From the NCBI RefSeq assembly GCF_004341625.1, contig NZ_SLZG01000030.1, positions 1 to 47,572 on the forward strand: DNA of 47,572 nucleotides, written 5' to 3'. Of the stretch, positions 34,516-43,088 are shown one piece after another (the first letter of the stretch is position 1; every line of letters begins with the position of its first letter). The position numbers were made by a program, and so were the translations under genes. The stretch comes from Rhizobium sp. BK376. Its GTDB lineage: Bacteria > Pseudomonadota > Alphaproteobacteria > Rhizobiales > Rhizobiaceae. The notes under the pieces were generated by a model. It saw only the letters and a list, made by a program, of their open reading frames with translations, was not told the origin of the DNA and did not search any database.

Positions 34516-35349
34516 TCAATTTGGGAAGTCGGTCGACAAGGTCAACCCTTTCCATTCTTCAGCGTTGGCCTCAAGAGACTTGGCCGCCTTACTGAGCACC
34601 GCATAAGCGTCCGATCCGGTCGCGAGCCGGGCAGGTGGGTCTGCCATGTTGACCAGCGAGAGGATCGTAGCCCCGAATTTGACAGGGTCGCCGATTTGCT
34701 GATGGTTGTTTGCTTCAAGGTCCTGTCGTCGTTGCGACGAAAACATATGATAGTCTTCGATGGAAATCTGGCCGAACCGGACAGAACTGCCATCGAGGAA
34801 GTCCGTCCGAAAGCGCCCGGGATAGACGCAGCTGACCTTGATGCCAAACGGTGCGACTTCACGACCAAGGCCTTCCGACCAACCCGAGACGGCATGCTTC
34901 GTCGAGCAGTAGACCGACGACCCGGCGAAGCCTTCTATGCCGGCAATGGACGATATCGTGATGATATGCCCGGATCGCTGGGCACGCATGATCGGCAACA
35001 CCGCGCGTGTCACGTCGAAGACGCCGAAGACATTCGTTGCGAATTGCTGCGCGAGCGTGGTCCGCTCGATCTCCTCGAATGCGCCGAGTTGCCCGTAGCC
35101 GGCATTGTTGACCAAGACATCGATACTGCCAAGCTTCCGATTCGCTTCGCCCACCGTAGCATCTATGGCAGCTGGGTCGGTTACATCCAGAGCGAGAGCC
35201 TGCAGTCGGTCGCCGTAGCCCGGCAGCGCATCTTTGATCTGCCCCGGATTGCGGGCGGTGGCGACTACCGTGTCGCCGACATCGAGAGCGGCGCGCGCGA
35301 CTTCCATCCCGAGGCCACGGCTGGCCCCGGTGATAAACCAAGTTTTCAT
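34516..35349 (-). CDS. short-chain dehydrogenase/reductase (classical SDR)
   Basis: The 277-residue enzyme has the cofactor motif 'TGASRGLGMEVARA' (residues 7-20), the structural 'NNAGYGQLGAFEE' (about 81-93), the catalytic Ser in 'ITISSIAGIEGF' and the Tyr-x-x-x-Lys in 'SVYCSTKHAVSGW' (Y about 148). The Arg after the first Gly motif and the Arg in 'TARN' favour NADP(H). The substrate is not evident. It starts with a normal ATG about 135 bp after the end of the LysR gene on the same strand, with a 9-bp-arm inverted repeat between them. Confidence 0.9.
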   Translation of the reverse strand: MKTWFITGASRGLGMEVARAALDVGDTVVATARNPGQIKDALPGYGDRLQALALDVTDPAAIDATVGEANRKLGSIDVLVNNAGYGQLGAFEEIERTTLAQQFATNVFGVFDVTRAVLPIMRAQRSGHIITISSIAGIEGFAGSSVYCSTKHAVSGWSEGLGREVAPFGIKVSCVYPGRFRTDFLDGSSVRFGQISIEDYHMFSSQRRQDLEANNHQQIGDPVKFGATILSLVNMADPPARLATGSDAYAVLSKAAKSLEANAEEWKGLTLSTDFPN

Positions 35350-35397
35350 TGTTTTTGTCCCGTGAACTGTAGTGGAGCAAGCTGCACCACGGCCCTT

Positions 35398-35431
35398 TTT
35401 CTAGCGCTGTAGGCCCGCTGACCGCTAGAAA
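35398..35431. repeat. inverted repeat upstream of the SDR gene
   Basis: Arms tttctagcg (35398-35406) and cgctagaaa (35423-35431) are separated by 16 bp, 49 bp upstream of the SDR start. No T-run follows on the minus strand, so an operator is more likely than a terminator. Confidence 0.4.
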
Positions 35432-35483
35432 CAGACCTTCCTAATTCTTGCCTGATCCTGTCGGTGGCTTTGCTCCGCGAATC

Positions 35484-36401
35484 CTAATTTCCCTCCCATG
35501 GAGCGCCGGTCAATGCTCGCACTAAATGGTCAATAACCATCTGGACGCGTAGCGGGCGTCTGAAGCTTGGCGGGGTCAAGAGGTAGAGGCCGAGAGTCGG
35601 AACTGACCATTTGGGCATGGCTATTTCCAGCTCTTTCGACTTCAGCTCTGGCCAGATCATAAACTTTGGCTGCAAGGCCACGTCCTGACCGGCGACCAGC
35701 GCTGGGTTGAGCATGTCGACGTTGTCGGACCATATCCGCACTGGCGGTTCGACTTCCTCAACGCCGAGGGTTGGGTGTGCAAATCTCCAAACTCTTTTCA
35801 TCGCCGCCCCGGTGTAGGCAAGGGCGCAATGGGACGAGAGGTCGGTGGGCCGTGACGGGCGGCCAAATCGTTCGAAATAAGAGGGCGCGCCCACGAGCAA
35901 GATTCGAACTGTTGCCAGCCGGCGGGCCAGCAGCGACGAATCCTCCAGTGTGGCGATGCGGAGGGCGAGATCGAAACCCTCACCGATTAGGTCGACCTTG
36001 CGGTCATTGAGTTGGAAATCCAGCGTTATTTCGGGGTTTGTTTGAAGCAGCGATGGGAGCGTTGCGCTAAGGTATGCCGCGCCGAACGAGAGTGGCGCGC
36101 TTATCCGGACCAGTCCCCGGGGTCGGATCGAGTGTTCCCCTGCTTCGTCCTCCAGAGCCCATGCTTCATCTAGCATCCTTTGAGCTCGTTCAAGAGAAGT
36201 CCGGCCAGCCTCGGTCAACGAGATGCGGCGCGACGTTCGTGCAAACAAAGAGAAGCCGAGCCTGGCTTCGAGGCGTGCGATCGCCTTTGACACCGTCGGG
36301 TTCGAGAGGCCGAGCTCATCTGCGGCGCGCGAGAAGGAGCAAAGTTCGGCGGTCTTCGCAAAGATCGCCCATGCTTCAAGATCAGGAAGTCGCTTTGCCA
36401 T
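35484..36401 (-). CDS. LysR-family transcriptional regulator
   Basis: A 305-residue LTTR of the CrgA/DsdC-like branch: HTH at residues 1-65 ('FSRAADELGLSNPTVSKAIARLE'), then an effector domain with 'RGLVRISAPLSFGAAYLSATLP' and 'GFDLALRIATLEDSSLLARRL'. The start at 36401 (beginning 'MAKRLPDLEAW') is preferred, as an upstream frame extension to 36509 shows no family similarity. It is divergent from the alpha/beta hydrolase gene at 36529 and upstream of the SDR gene on the same strand, so it may control either. Confidence 0.88.
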   Translation of the reverse strand: MAKRLPDLEAWAIFAKTAELCSFSRAADELGLSNPTVSKAIARLEARLGFSLFARTSRRISLTEAGRTSLERAQRMLDEAWALEDEAGEHSIRPRGLVRISAPLSFGAAYLSATLPSLLQTNPEITLDFQLNDRKVDLIGEGFDLALRIATLEDSSLLARRLATVRILLVGAPSYFERFGRPSRPTDLSSHCALAYTGAAMKRVWRFAHPTLGVEEVEPPVRIWSDNVDMLNPALVAGQDVALQPKFMIWPELKSKELEIAMPKWSVPTLGLYLLTPPSFRRPLRVQMVIDHLVRALTGAPWEGN

Positions 36402-36528
36402 TTTTGGAAACGATATGATGCCAATGTTTCTATTTCGATAGCTGCATCTTTCGGTGGGTCGGAGCAACAACGATCCGGCGCGATGAACCAACAGGGTTCG
36501 ACATTCCATTCAAGGCGGAGCAACGCAG

Positions 36529-37355
36529 ATGCCGGCGATCACGACCAGCGACAACACCGAAATCTTCTACAAGGATTGGGGCTCGAAGGAGGCCCAGGCG
36601 ATCATGTTCCACCACGGATGGCCTCTGAGTTCTGATGACTGGGACGCTCAAATGATGTTCTTTGTCGAGAAGGGCTTCAGAGTAATTGCCCACGACCGCC
36701 GCGGGCACGGCCGTTCGACGCAGACCGGTGTAGGGCATGACATGGACACTTATGTCGCCGATGTCGTCGGGTTGACCGATGCACTCGATCTGAAAAATGC
36801 CATTCATGTCGGTCATTCGACGGGTGGCGGCGAGGTAGCACGGTACGTAGCGCGGGCAAAACCAGGCCGGGTCGCGAAAGCTGTTCTCATCAGCGCCGTT
36901 GCCCCAATCATGGCGAAGACCGCCGCCAACCCCGACGGCGTGCCGATGGATGTCTTCGATTACGTCCGCGAACAGACAGCGACCAATCGAGCTCAGTTCT
37001 TCCACGACTTCACGATGCCGTTCTTCGGCTATAACCGGGAAGGCGCGAAGGTCAGTGAAGCCGTTCGGCAGAACTGGTGGAGACAGGGCATGATGGGAAG
37101 CGCCCTCGCACATTATAAGGGTATCGCAGCCTTCTCTGAGACTGATTTTACCGACGACCTCAAGCGGATCAAGGTACCCACCCTCGTCATGCACGGAGAA
37201 GACGACCAAGTCGTCCCTTTGCGACAACGGGCAAGATGTCGGCCGGGTTGGTCGAGGGCGCTCAACTGAAATCCTACCCTGGCTTCCCGCACGGAATGCC
37301 GACAACCAACGCGGCGCAAATCAACTAGGATTTGCTCGCTTTCACAACCGCCTGA
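36529..37355 (+). pseudogene. alpha/beta hydrolase (non-haem chloroperoxidase-like), broken near the C-terminus
   Basis: The intact part encodes an alpha/beta hydrolase: 'MFHHGWPLSSDDWDAQM' (oxyanion region), the nucleophile elbow 'GHSTGGG' with Ser97, and the acid segment 'VMHGEDDQVVP' near 220-230. At about 37216-37220 the reading frame is lost and the protein would end at 37269 with an unrelated tail. The correct continuation, 'TTGKMSAGLVEGAQLKSYPG' and then 'FPHGMPTTNAAQI', lies one frame over. It holds the catalytic His but is itself interrupted by a TAG (37326-37328) before 'DLLAF'. The predicted product lacks its catalytic His. The full family length would be about 275 residues. Confidence 0.8.
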
Positions 37356-37403
37356 CGACAGAGGCGAGGATGGCCGCTTCCTCGCGGTGACTTAGAGATG
37401 GTC

Positions 37404-37435
37404 CTCGCCCAGTCATCAATCGATGACTGGGCGAG
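37404..37435. terminator. perfect 14-bp hairpin
   Basis: ctcgcccagtcatc (37404-37417) pairs fully with gatgactgggcgag (37422-37435) around a 4-base loop, followed by cccc-g-ttt. It lies 50 bp after the hydrolase remnant and is a plausible terminator. Its symmetry would let it work for either strand, but the T-run is weak. Confidence 0.5.
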
Positions 37436-37601
37436 CCCCGTTTGTTCGTCACCCGCCGCGATAGCGAACTAGGGCCAAGATCAAAGCACTGCCAATATTG
37501 CGAAAACAGCACATAAATGGACCGCTCACATTTCACTTGTTTTATGCTTCCGTTCAGATGCTTACCGTTATCGTTGGCGTCCGTTCACAACTGAAGGGCT
37601 C

Positions 37602-38018
37602 ATGGCAATGCAACGACTTCCTACCACATTATGGGCCATGGCGCTGGGCTTCGTCATAGTCAACGCGGTCTCCGCCTGGGGAGATGGCTTCGAGAACGTC
37701 ATTCTATCGTCAACCAAAGATGCGAAAGAGTCCGAAGCGACGTTCACGACGGATACGCCCAAGATTTTCGTCCAGGCCCACATGACGGACGCGGTGAAGT
37801 CGGGCTCGACTGTCGTTGTGTCGTGGATCGCCGTCGACACTGGTGGAGCCGCTCCGCCGAACTACAAGATCGACGAGGTCTCGCTCCATGTGATCCTTGC
37901 GAATGTAATCGATTCAGCACTGAGCTAGCCGAATAACGGGTGGCCCGTTGGCGACTACAACGTCGTGTTCTCCGTTGACGGTGCGGTGAGAGAGACCATC
38001 GATTTCAAAGTCAAATGA
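37602..38018 (+). pseudogene. small secreted protein with an in-frame TAG
   Basis: The frame encodes a signal peptide ('LWAMALGFVIVNAVSAWG', cleavage near residue 25) and a beta-rich body with 'FTTDTPKIFVQAHMTD', 'STVVVSWIAVDTGGAAPPNY' and 'IDEVSLHV', then a TAG at 37926-37928. Without any frame change the sequence goes on with 'PNNGWPVGDYNVVFSVDG' and 'ETIDFKVK' to a TGA at 38016-38018, a typical end for small periplasmic beta-sandwich proteins. A single substitution (for example AAG to TAG) explains this. The truncated 108-residue form may be unstable. Function unknown. Confidence 0.65.
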
Positions 38019-38183
38019 CAGCCAATAGACTCGGATGCAGGGGTGGGGACTGTCTGCTGGTGGGGTTGCCTATCTAAAGGGAACGGACGAGCGTCGGATC
38101 AGCACATCGTCTCTGGCTCCGCCAATCTCGAATGGCGGAATGATCGTGTAGCCACCTCGTGGGGAGCTGCGGACAATCACTGA

Positions 38184-38540
38184 CTATCCACCCATTTTCT
38201 GCAATCGTCCACCACGCGAAATAGAAGCCGAACGGCTTCGACCTGGCAGAACGCGAGGTTGCCTCACCGCGCGAGGCTTGAGTGGGGGGAGTTCGACAAT
38301 CTCGACCTGGGCCTCATTCGCCGCCCCAATAAACCGATCCCTCACTTGCTTCGGTGTCATTTCATCGTTGAAGCAAGTGACGATCGCCATGCGCAGGGCA
38401 CTCTGCGCCGACCCACTCAACAGCGGCCAGCGCTCATCGAGTATGAGCTTGGCGATTTCCATCACCGTCGAGACTGTCTGGCTCTGGGGGCCGAGCTTCA
38501 CGGATATGGGAGAAAACTTGCGAAGGCTCGGCCGGGTCAT
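38184..38540 (-). CDS. DUF982 family protein, last gene of the Ku operon
   Basis: A 118-residue protein. Its middle part (residues 10-85) matches DUF982, a small family common in Rhizobiales: 'FSPISVKLGPQSQTVSTVME', 'AKLILDERWPLLSGSAQ', 'MTPKQVRDRFIGAANEA'. The C-terminal 35 residues are Pro/Arg-rich and basic, which is unusual for the family and could bind nucleic acid. It overlaps the preceding gene by 4 bp (ATGA, 38537-38540) and so is translated with the Ku operon. Function unknown. Confidence 0.75.
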   Translation of the reverse strand: MTRPSLRKFSPISVKLGPQSQTVSTVMEIAKLILDERWPLLSGSAQSALRMAIVTCFNDEMTPKQVRDRFIGAANEAQVEIVELPPLKPRAVRQPRVLPGRSRSASISRGGRLQKMGG

Positions 38541-38896
38541 GGCCTGATACCTGTCTTGTCAGCAACCCTGGTAGGCTGTCTTCCGTGTCGTCCCGGCCGT
38601 TCGAACGACCGTGCCTTTGGAAACGCTAGGACATCCTTTTCGAAAATCCAGACCTTGCCGTTGTAGTCTTCACCACGCCGGCTCGCGGCAGCAGCCATGT
38701 CCCGGTAGTGCCTGGCATATCGCGCGAGCCGTTTGAGCGACGCATCGGGGGGATTGGCCGTCGCCATCATCGCTTCCTGTGTGACGACGACAATCCAGAC
38801 GGTCTCGCCGTCGGTCACGGCAACGTGGCCGTTTTCGCCAAAGATGAATGGAGCAGGCTTGCAGAGCTCCAATTCGATGAGAGAAATGTCGGTCAT
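38537..38896 (-). CDS. uncharacterised protein coupled to Ku
   Basis: A 119-residue protein with no recognised domain. The N-terminal 75 residues form a beta-rich part ('PFIFGENGHVAVTDGETVWIVVVTQEAM') and a helix ('SLKRLARYARHYRDMAAAA'). The tail is rich in Arg, His and Pro ('FERPGRHGRQPTRVADKTG'). It overlaps the Ku stop by 4 bp (ATGA, 38893-38896) and the DUF982 start by 4 bp, so it is firmly in this operon. The basic tail is compatible with DNA or Ku binding, but that is inference. Confidence 0.7.
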   Translation of the reverse strand: MTDISLIELELCKPAPFIFGENGHVAVTDGETVWIVVVTQEAMMATANPPDASLKRLARYARHYRDMAAAASRRGEDYNGKVWIFEKDVLAFPKARSFERPGRHGRQPTRVADKTGIRP

Positions 38897-39708
38897 CGCG
38901 CTGCTCCCTTCTTGCTCTTCAGCTCAGCTTCGACGCTCTTGCGCAGAGCGTCCATGATGTTGATCACGTTTGACGCGGGCACAGGCTCTTTCTTGCCCTT
39001 CGCGGTCTTTCTCGGCTTGAGGGCCTTCTTCTTCTCCTCGATGACGGCGAGTAGACCCTCCTGGATCGGATCGGTCACCATGGTTGGCGACCACCGCTTG
39101 GTTTTCTGCTTGATGAGTTGCTGGACGAGCGGCGCAAACTCCGGATCGGACTCCTCGTCGATATCTTCGAAGTAGGCGTCCTCCGGGCGGACTTCGTTGC
39201 CGAACCTGAGGGTCCAGAGAACGATGCCTTCGCCACGAGGTTCAAGAACCACCGCGCGTTCCCGGCGGCCCATGACCAGCTTCGAGAAACCAAAGACGTT
39301 GTCTGCAGCCATTGCGTCTCGAATGACGGCGAACGCCTCCTGGCCGATCGGGTCGTCAGGCATCAGGTAGTGAGCCTTCTCAAGGTAGACCGATTCAATA
39401 CTCTTCCTGGGGACAAAGGTGCCTATGTCGATCGTCCTGACGGTATCCAACGCCACGGTGTCGAGGTCGTCATCGGTCAAGATGACGTAGTCGTTCTCGC
39501 CGCGTGCATAGCCTTTGGCTTCGTTTTCCTCCTTCACCCGCTTGCCAGTGACGGAGTCGATGTACTGGGAAACCACCCGGTTGCCGGTCTCCTTGTTGAG
39601 CGTGTGGAACCGGACCTTCTCGTTTTCGCTCGTCGCGGGCGTCATGGCGACGGGGCAGGTGACCAGCGATAGCTTGAGATAGCCTTTCCAGTATGGGCGC
39701 GGTGCCAT
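38893..39708 (-). CDS. ku: Ku protein, non-homologous end joining (second copy in the operon)
   Basis: A 271-residue bacterial Ku: begins 'RPYWKGYLKLSLVTCPV', then 'VRFHTLNKETGNRVVSQYID', 'YVILTDDDLDTVALDTVRTI' and 'KAHYLMPDDPIGQEAF', with a Lys-rich C-terminus ('EKKKALKPRKTAKGKKEP'). Bacterial Ku forms a ring on double-strand DNA ends and recruits the ligase LigD. No ligD gene is in the window. It starts 12 bp after the other Ku gene. In Sinorhizobium meliloti several Ku genes exist, and ku3/ku4 act together as a pair; this tandem probably corresponds to that type. Confidence 0.95.
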   Translation of the reverse strand: MAPRPYWKGYLKLSLVTCPVAMTPATSENEKVRFHTLNKETGNRVVSQYIDSVTGKRVKEENEAKGYARGENDYVILTDDDLDTVALDTVRTIDIGTFVPRKSIESVYLEKAHYLMPDDPIGQEAFAVIRDAMAADNVFGFSKLVMGRRERAVVLEPRGEGIVLWTLRFGNEVRPEDAYFEDIDEESDPEFAPLVQQLIKQKTKRWSPTMVTDPIQEGLLAVIEEKKKALKPRKTAKGKKEPVPASNVINIMDALRKSVEAELKSKKGAAR

Positions 39709-39720
39709 GGTCCAACCTCC

Positions 39721-40620
39721 TCAGCTTGCCTTGCGCTGCGACGCGGCACCAGTTGCGGACCTGGGCGACGTCCGGCGAGCCTTCTCGCGGGCGGAACCTG
39801 CGTTCGCATTCGCGGCTGTGCGCTTCGGTTTGTCGGGTCCACCACCCAGCATTCCAGCGCTTTCGCGGAGAGCCTTGAGCAGATCGTTCGGTTCGGAGAC
39901 TTTAACCGGCTTTTTCTTTGGAAGAGCCTTCCCCTCGATCTTCGCCTTTACAAGCTCGGCGACGGCGGCCTCATATTGATCCTCGAACTCGGCTGGATTG
40001 AATTCACCCATCTTCGTGCCGATGATATGCTTGGCGAGATCGAGCATCTCGCCTTGCAACTTGATCTTCGGCATGCTCTCGAAAGCCTTGGCCGACGACC
40101 GGACTTCGTAGTCGAAGTTCAGTGTCGTCGCGATCAGGCCCTTGCCATGGGGGCGAATGAGGACGGTTCGCAAGCGTCTGAAGAGAACGGTGCGGGCTAT
40201 AGCGGCGACATTCGCCTTCTTCATACCGTCTCGAAGCGCGGTGAAGGCGTCGCCGCCAATCTTATCCGGTGTCAGGTAGTACGGCTTGTCAAAGTAGAGG
40301 TCATCGACGTCGGAGCATGGAATGAAGGCACCGACATCGAGCGTCTTGTTGCTCTCCGGGATCATCGCGGTGATCTCTTCCGGATCGATCATGATGTACC
40401 GACCGCTGTCGATTTCGAAGCCTTTTGTCTGGGCTTCGCGCGGCACCACGTCGTCAGTCTCGCTGTCAACAAAAACGCGGTTCACCCGGTTCCCGGTCGC
40501 CTTGTTAATGGTGTTGAAGGTGATGCGTTCGGACGTCGATGCGGCCGTATAGAGGGCCACACCGAATGAAACCTCGCCGATTTTCAGGAAACCTTTCCAC
40601 TGCGCCCGCTGGCCTGTCAT
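39721..40620 (-). CDS. ku: Ku protein, non-homologous end joining (first gene of the operon)
   Basis: A 299-residue Ku paralogue. It opens with 'MTGQRAQWKGFLKIGEVSFG', followed by 'ITFNTINKATGNRVNRVFVD', 'YIMIDPEEITAMIPESNKTL' and 'DKPYYLTPDKIGGDAFTALR'. The C-terminus is basic and disordered ('KPKRTAANANAGSAREKARR'), which may help DNA threading or ligase contact. The start at 40620 follows GGAGGG; an upstream in-frame ATG at 40725 would cross the EcfG promoter. It differs clearly from the second Ku, so the pair could form a heterodimer. Confidence 0.95.
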   Translation of the reverse strand: MTGQRAQWKGFLKIGEVSFGVALYTAASTSERITFNTINKATGNRVNRVFVDSETDDVVPREAQTKGFEIDSGRYIMIDPEEITAMIPESNKTLDVGAFIPCSDVDDLYFDKPYYLTPDKIGGDAFTALRDGMKKANVAAIARTVLFRRLRTVLIRPHGKGLIATTLNFDYEVRSSAKAFESMPKIKLQGEMLDLAKHIIGTKMGEFNPAEFEDQYEAAVAELVKAKIEGKALPKKKPVKVSEPNDLLKALRESAGMLGGGPDKPKRTAANANAGSAREKARRTSPRSATGAASQRKAS

Positions 40621-40654
40621 ATCCGTCCCTCCGAATCGCAACCCAAAGCGACTC

Positions 40655-40679
40655 AACGGCGGCTCAAGTGATTCGTTCC
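40655..40679 (-). promoter_or_regulatory. EcfG/RpoE2-type general-stress promoter of the Ku operon
   Basis: On the minus strand GGAAC (40679-40675) is followed after 16 bases by CGTT (40658-40655), an exact match to the EcfG consensus (GGAAC-N16/17-CGTT) of alphaproteobacterial general stress response. Transcription would begin near 40647, giving a leader of about 27 bases with the GGAGGG site. Confidence 0.75.
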
Positions 40680-40902
40680 GAATCAAAATTGAATCTAATG
40701 TCAATGGGTTAGCGCGCGTTATCAACCGATGATTTGGAGCAATCGAGACTGGCGAAAATCAACGACATGGTCTGCGAAAGTTGCGATTTTCGCCAGATGC
40801 CGAAGAACTTCCGGAAATTGGAACGACAAGCTTTCCAGAGGCCAATTTGAGGCCGCGGACCAAGGGAAACACCCGTTTCCGTCGCCTGGCGATCAATGCT
40901 TG

Positions 40903-41721
40903 TCAGGCGCCACGACCGAGCAATCCGCCACGGGATTCCACGTGGCGGACCTTTGCCAGCCCCTTCGCTCGAAGCAAATAAAGGGCATATAAAAAATTTG
41001 GCGTTACGAACAGCGGCGCAAGGTAGGCATACGCGGGGAGGGGCTGATCCTCATTCACGCCATTGGCGACGTGCGTCGCAATCAGCAGCGGGAGGCAGTC
41101 CCATACTGCGTGCAACATGATGACCGGATACAGCGATCCCGTTCGCACGCGAAGCGCCATCAAGATGAGACCTGTTTGAAATGCGGCAATTGCCTGAAGC
41201 GTTGACGCCGTCCAATTACCTGTCTGGACCGCGTTGAGGACATGGATCAGTCCGAAGATCCCACAACTGAGCCATATCGATGGCCAAAACCGGAATCGAG
41301 AACGCAGCCCGCTGAAAAGGATGCCTCGAAACATTACTTCCTCGGAAATCCCGACGAAGATTGTATTGATGACGATAAAAACGAGTTTTTGAAGGGGCGG
41401 CAGACCGAGAACGATCACGATGCCGCTAAAGGTAATGAGATAAAGAAGCGGCAACCACATCAACCGTAGCGTCGACGCAATTTGGAAGGGCTCGAACCCA
41501 ATGTCCGTCCACCTAAAGGAGACCAGGATGGCGGCAAGGAACAAAACCGCCATGACGATGGGCCAAACTACACCTTGGCTGACAAGCTGTACCACGGACC
41601 GTTGATCGCCTGCGGTAATCTGGACGCTGGTCGCCAAGATTGCGGCCCACAGTAATAGAACGACGAAGGAGATTGGGAGTCGGTGTCGGTTGCCAATCTG
41701 TCTGAGATATCCGATGTGCAA
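40903..41721 (-). CDS. CPBP-family (CAAX-like) intramembrane metalloprotease
   Basis: A 272-residue membrane protein with about seven hydrophobic helices. It has the CPBP/Rce1-like motifs: Glu-Glu in 'GISEEVMFRGILFSGL' and His in 'GIFGLIHVLNAVQTG', and a third His in 'VIMLHAVWDCLP'. Such proteases cut within the membrane; some cleave bacteriocin or regulator precursors. The frame is open to 41949, but the first 76 codons give low-complexity, non-coding-looking sequence. A TTG at 41721 with GAGAAGG ahead gives the likely start. It is divergent from no gene, and transcription runs towards the Ku promoter. Confidence 0.8.
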   Translation of the reverse strand: MHIGYLRQIGNRHRLPISFVVLLLWAAILATSVQITAGDQRSVVQLVSQGVVWPIVMAVLFLAAILVSFRWTDIGFEPFQIASTLRLMWLPLLYLITFSGIVIVLGLPPLQKLVFIVINTIFVGISEEVMFRGILFSGLRSRFRFWPSIWLSCGIFGLIHVLNAVQTGNWTASTLQAIAAFQTGLILMALRVRTGSLYPVIMLHAVWDCLPLLIATHVANGVNEDQPLPAYAYLAPLFVTPNFLYALYLLRAKGLAKVRHVESRGGLLGRGA

Positions 41722-42091
41722 GAAACCTTCTCTCAGTTGGGCTATGTGCCGTGGTGAAAAACTAGTCGGCGTAGTCGGCTCTGGCAAGCAGTTGTAGACG
41801 CTTCGCGATTGGCCAATGGCTAAGAGGCTGAAATCCTCAGATGTTGGGTGGATGGTGTTATAACGACGCCCGATGGGGCCGCGTCCATTTGGCGGGCCAT
41901 CTCCGAGACTGCGGCACTTGATTGACGAATGTGATGCTATACACATCACAAGGAACGCGACTGCTGTGATCCTAGCACGGGGTCGGGCGGCAGATTGACG
42001 TCACTCGCTGTCACGAGATCACGTGACCGTTCAGATTTAGGTGCGGTCCTGGCAAGGGACGGCAATAGTGGGTTGTTCGGAATGCAGATGA
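41722..42091. other. intergenic region, nothing clear
   Basis: Contains an inverted repeat gtcacg/cgtgac (about 42013-42030) and the divergent promoters of the protease gene and the small gene at 42092. No gene is seen. Confidence 0.4.
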
Positions 42092-42328
42092 ATGGCTAAA
42101 AGTGACGATCTTGTTGCATCCGCTAAAACCGTCCTTGCTCGATACAAGAGCGGCAAAATGGATCGGGAGACGGTCCGCGAGTGGGTATTGCGCCTTGGCG
42201 CGTATCCGGAACCATACGGCAGTCGCGTTCGTGCGGCAGACGACTGGTTCAGAGCGCACCCCTTGAGTGATGTTTCCGGAGACATCGAAGAAGTCGACTT
42301 CGAGATGCTGCAAGCGATCATCGCCTAG
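42092..42328 (+). CDS. small soluble hypothetical protein
   Basis: A 78-residue protein: a helical N-terminal part ('LVASAKTVLARYKSGKMDRETVREWVLRLG') and a second half with 'AADDWFRAHPLSDVSGDIEE'. Codon use is normal for the window and the product is acidic. No domain is recognised and there is no signal peptide. It stands alone and converges with the lipoprotein gene. Confidence 0.6.
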   Translation: MAKSDDLVASAKTVLARYKSGKMDRETVREWVLRLGAYPEPYGSRVRAADDWFRAHPLSDVSGDIEEVDFEMLQAIIA

Positions 42329-42366
42329 ACACTCGCCGAAAGGCACAATGCCGGACTTATTGCCGA

Positions 42367-42528
42367 CTAGCGTGATCCCGGTCCGTGCTGGCCACCAGTC
42401 TCCGGTGACGCATTAGGTGTCCCGTACTGGTTACCGACGCACGCCGCGAGAGATACGGCAACCGCGGCGCTGAAAGCGAACCGGCAAAGCCAAAGTGCAA
42501 GTGGCTTGCGCGATAGTTGCACTCTCAT
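42367..42528 (-). CDS. small lipoprotein
   Basis: A 53-residue protein with a lipoprotein signal: basic start, hydrophobic stretch ('ALWLCRFAFSAAVAVSL') and lipobox L-A-A-C near residue 30. The mature part is only about 24 residues, Gly/Pro-rich and polar. The start at 42528 has GGAAGGG ahead; a TTG at 42552 is the alternative. Such tiny lipoproteins are common in alphaproteobacterial envelopes; the role is unknown. Confidence 0.6.
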   Translation of the reverse strand: MRVQLSRKPLALWLCRFAFSAAVAVSLAACVGNQYGTPNASPETGGQHGPGSR

Positions 42529-42785
42529 TCTGTAGCCCTTCCAATGTTTCAATGGTCGAACTGGACCAAAGATATGCTCTTCAAGTGCCCTGTTTGCGGT
42601 TCGACGCGTGGCGGTTCCCTACAGCAAGATGCTGAAAGATTGACATCTCTCACGGCACGGCTGTGAGCGGTGCTCGACACCATTTACACAGGCAGGACAG
42701 ACGATCGGTCGCGTGGTTCACAATCACCAACGACCAGGTTCAACCCCTGGCCTGCGGCTGCTTCAAGCGCAGGGCGGCCCATCGG

Positions 42786-42875
42786 CTAGCCATTGCCAAT
42801 GATCTTGCTCGCAAAAGCTATGGCGGGAGCCAGGACTATAAGCGCAAACACGGCAGCGTAAATCTTGGTTTTCAT
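42786..42875 (-). CDS. 29-residue secreted or membrane peptide
   Basis: A very short ORF with a strong AGGAGG ribosome site (5 bases before the ATG at 42875). The product is almost entirely a signal-peptide-like sequence: 'MKTKIYAAVFALIVLAPAIA' followed by 'FASKIIGNG'. Either it is a short inner-membrane peptide or a secreted nonapeptide is released. The good ribosome site argues for translation. Confidence 0.55.
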   Translation of the reverse strand: MKTKIYAAVFALIVLAPAIAFASKIIGNG

Positions 42876-43088
42876 CGCAACCTCCTATCGGTGGCGGATC
42901 TGATGTGGCGATGCGACCTTCGAGAATCAATAATCCCAGGGATTAGAATCCGACTGTTCATATGTCCGCCGTTTAGCTGTCCTGTAAGGGCGCGGGTATT
43001 TCGGCCTCCCGACCGACGTGAGATACACGACAGCGCGCTCAGGGAGCACAAGCCTCATCAAACGGCGCGAAAGTGGGCAACATTCAGT

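Noticed and set aside
41722..41949. N-terminal extension of the CPBP protease
   Set aside because: The 76 extra residues look non-coding, and a TTG with GAGAAGG lies directly before the first membrane helix.
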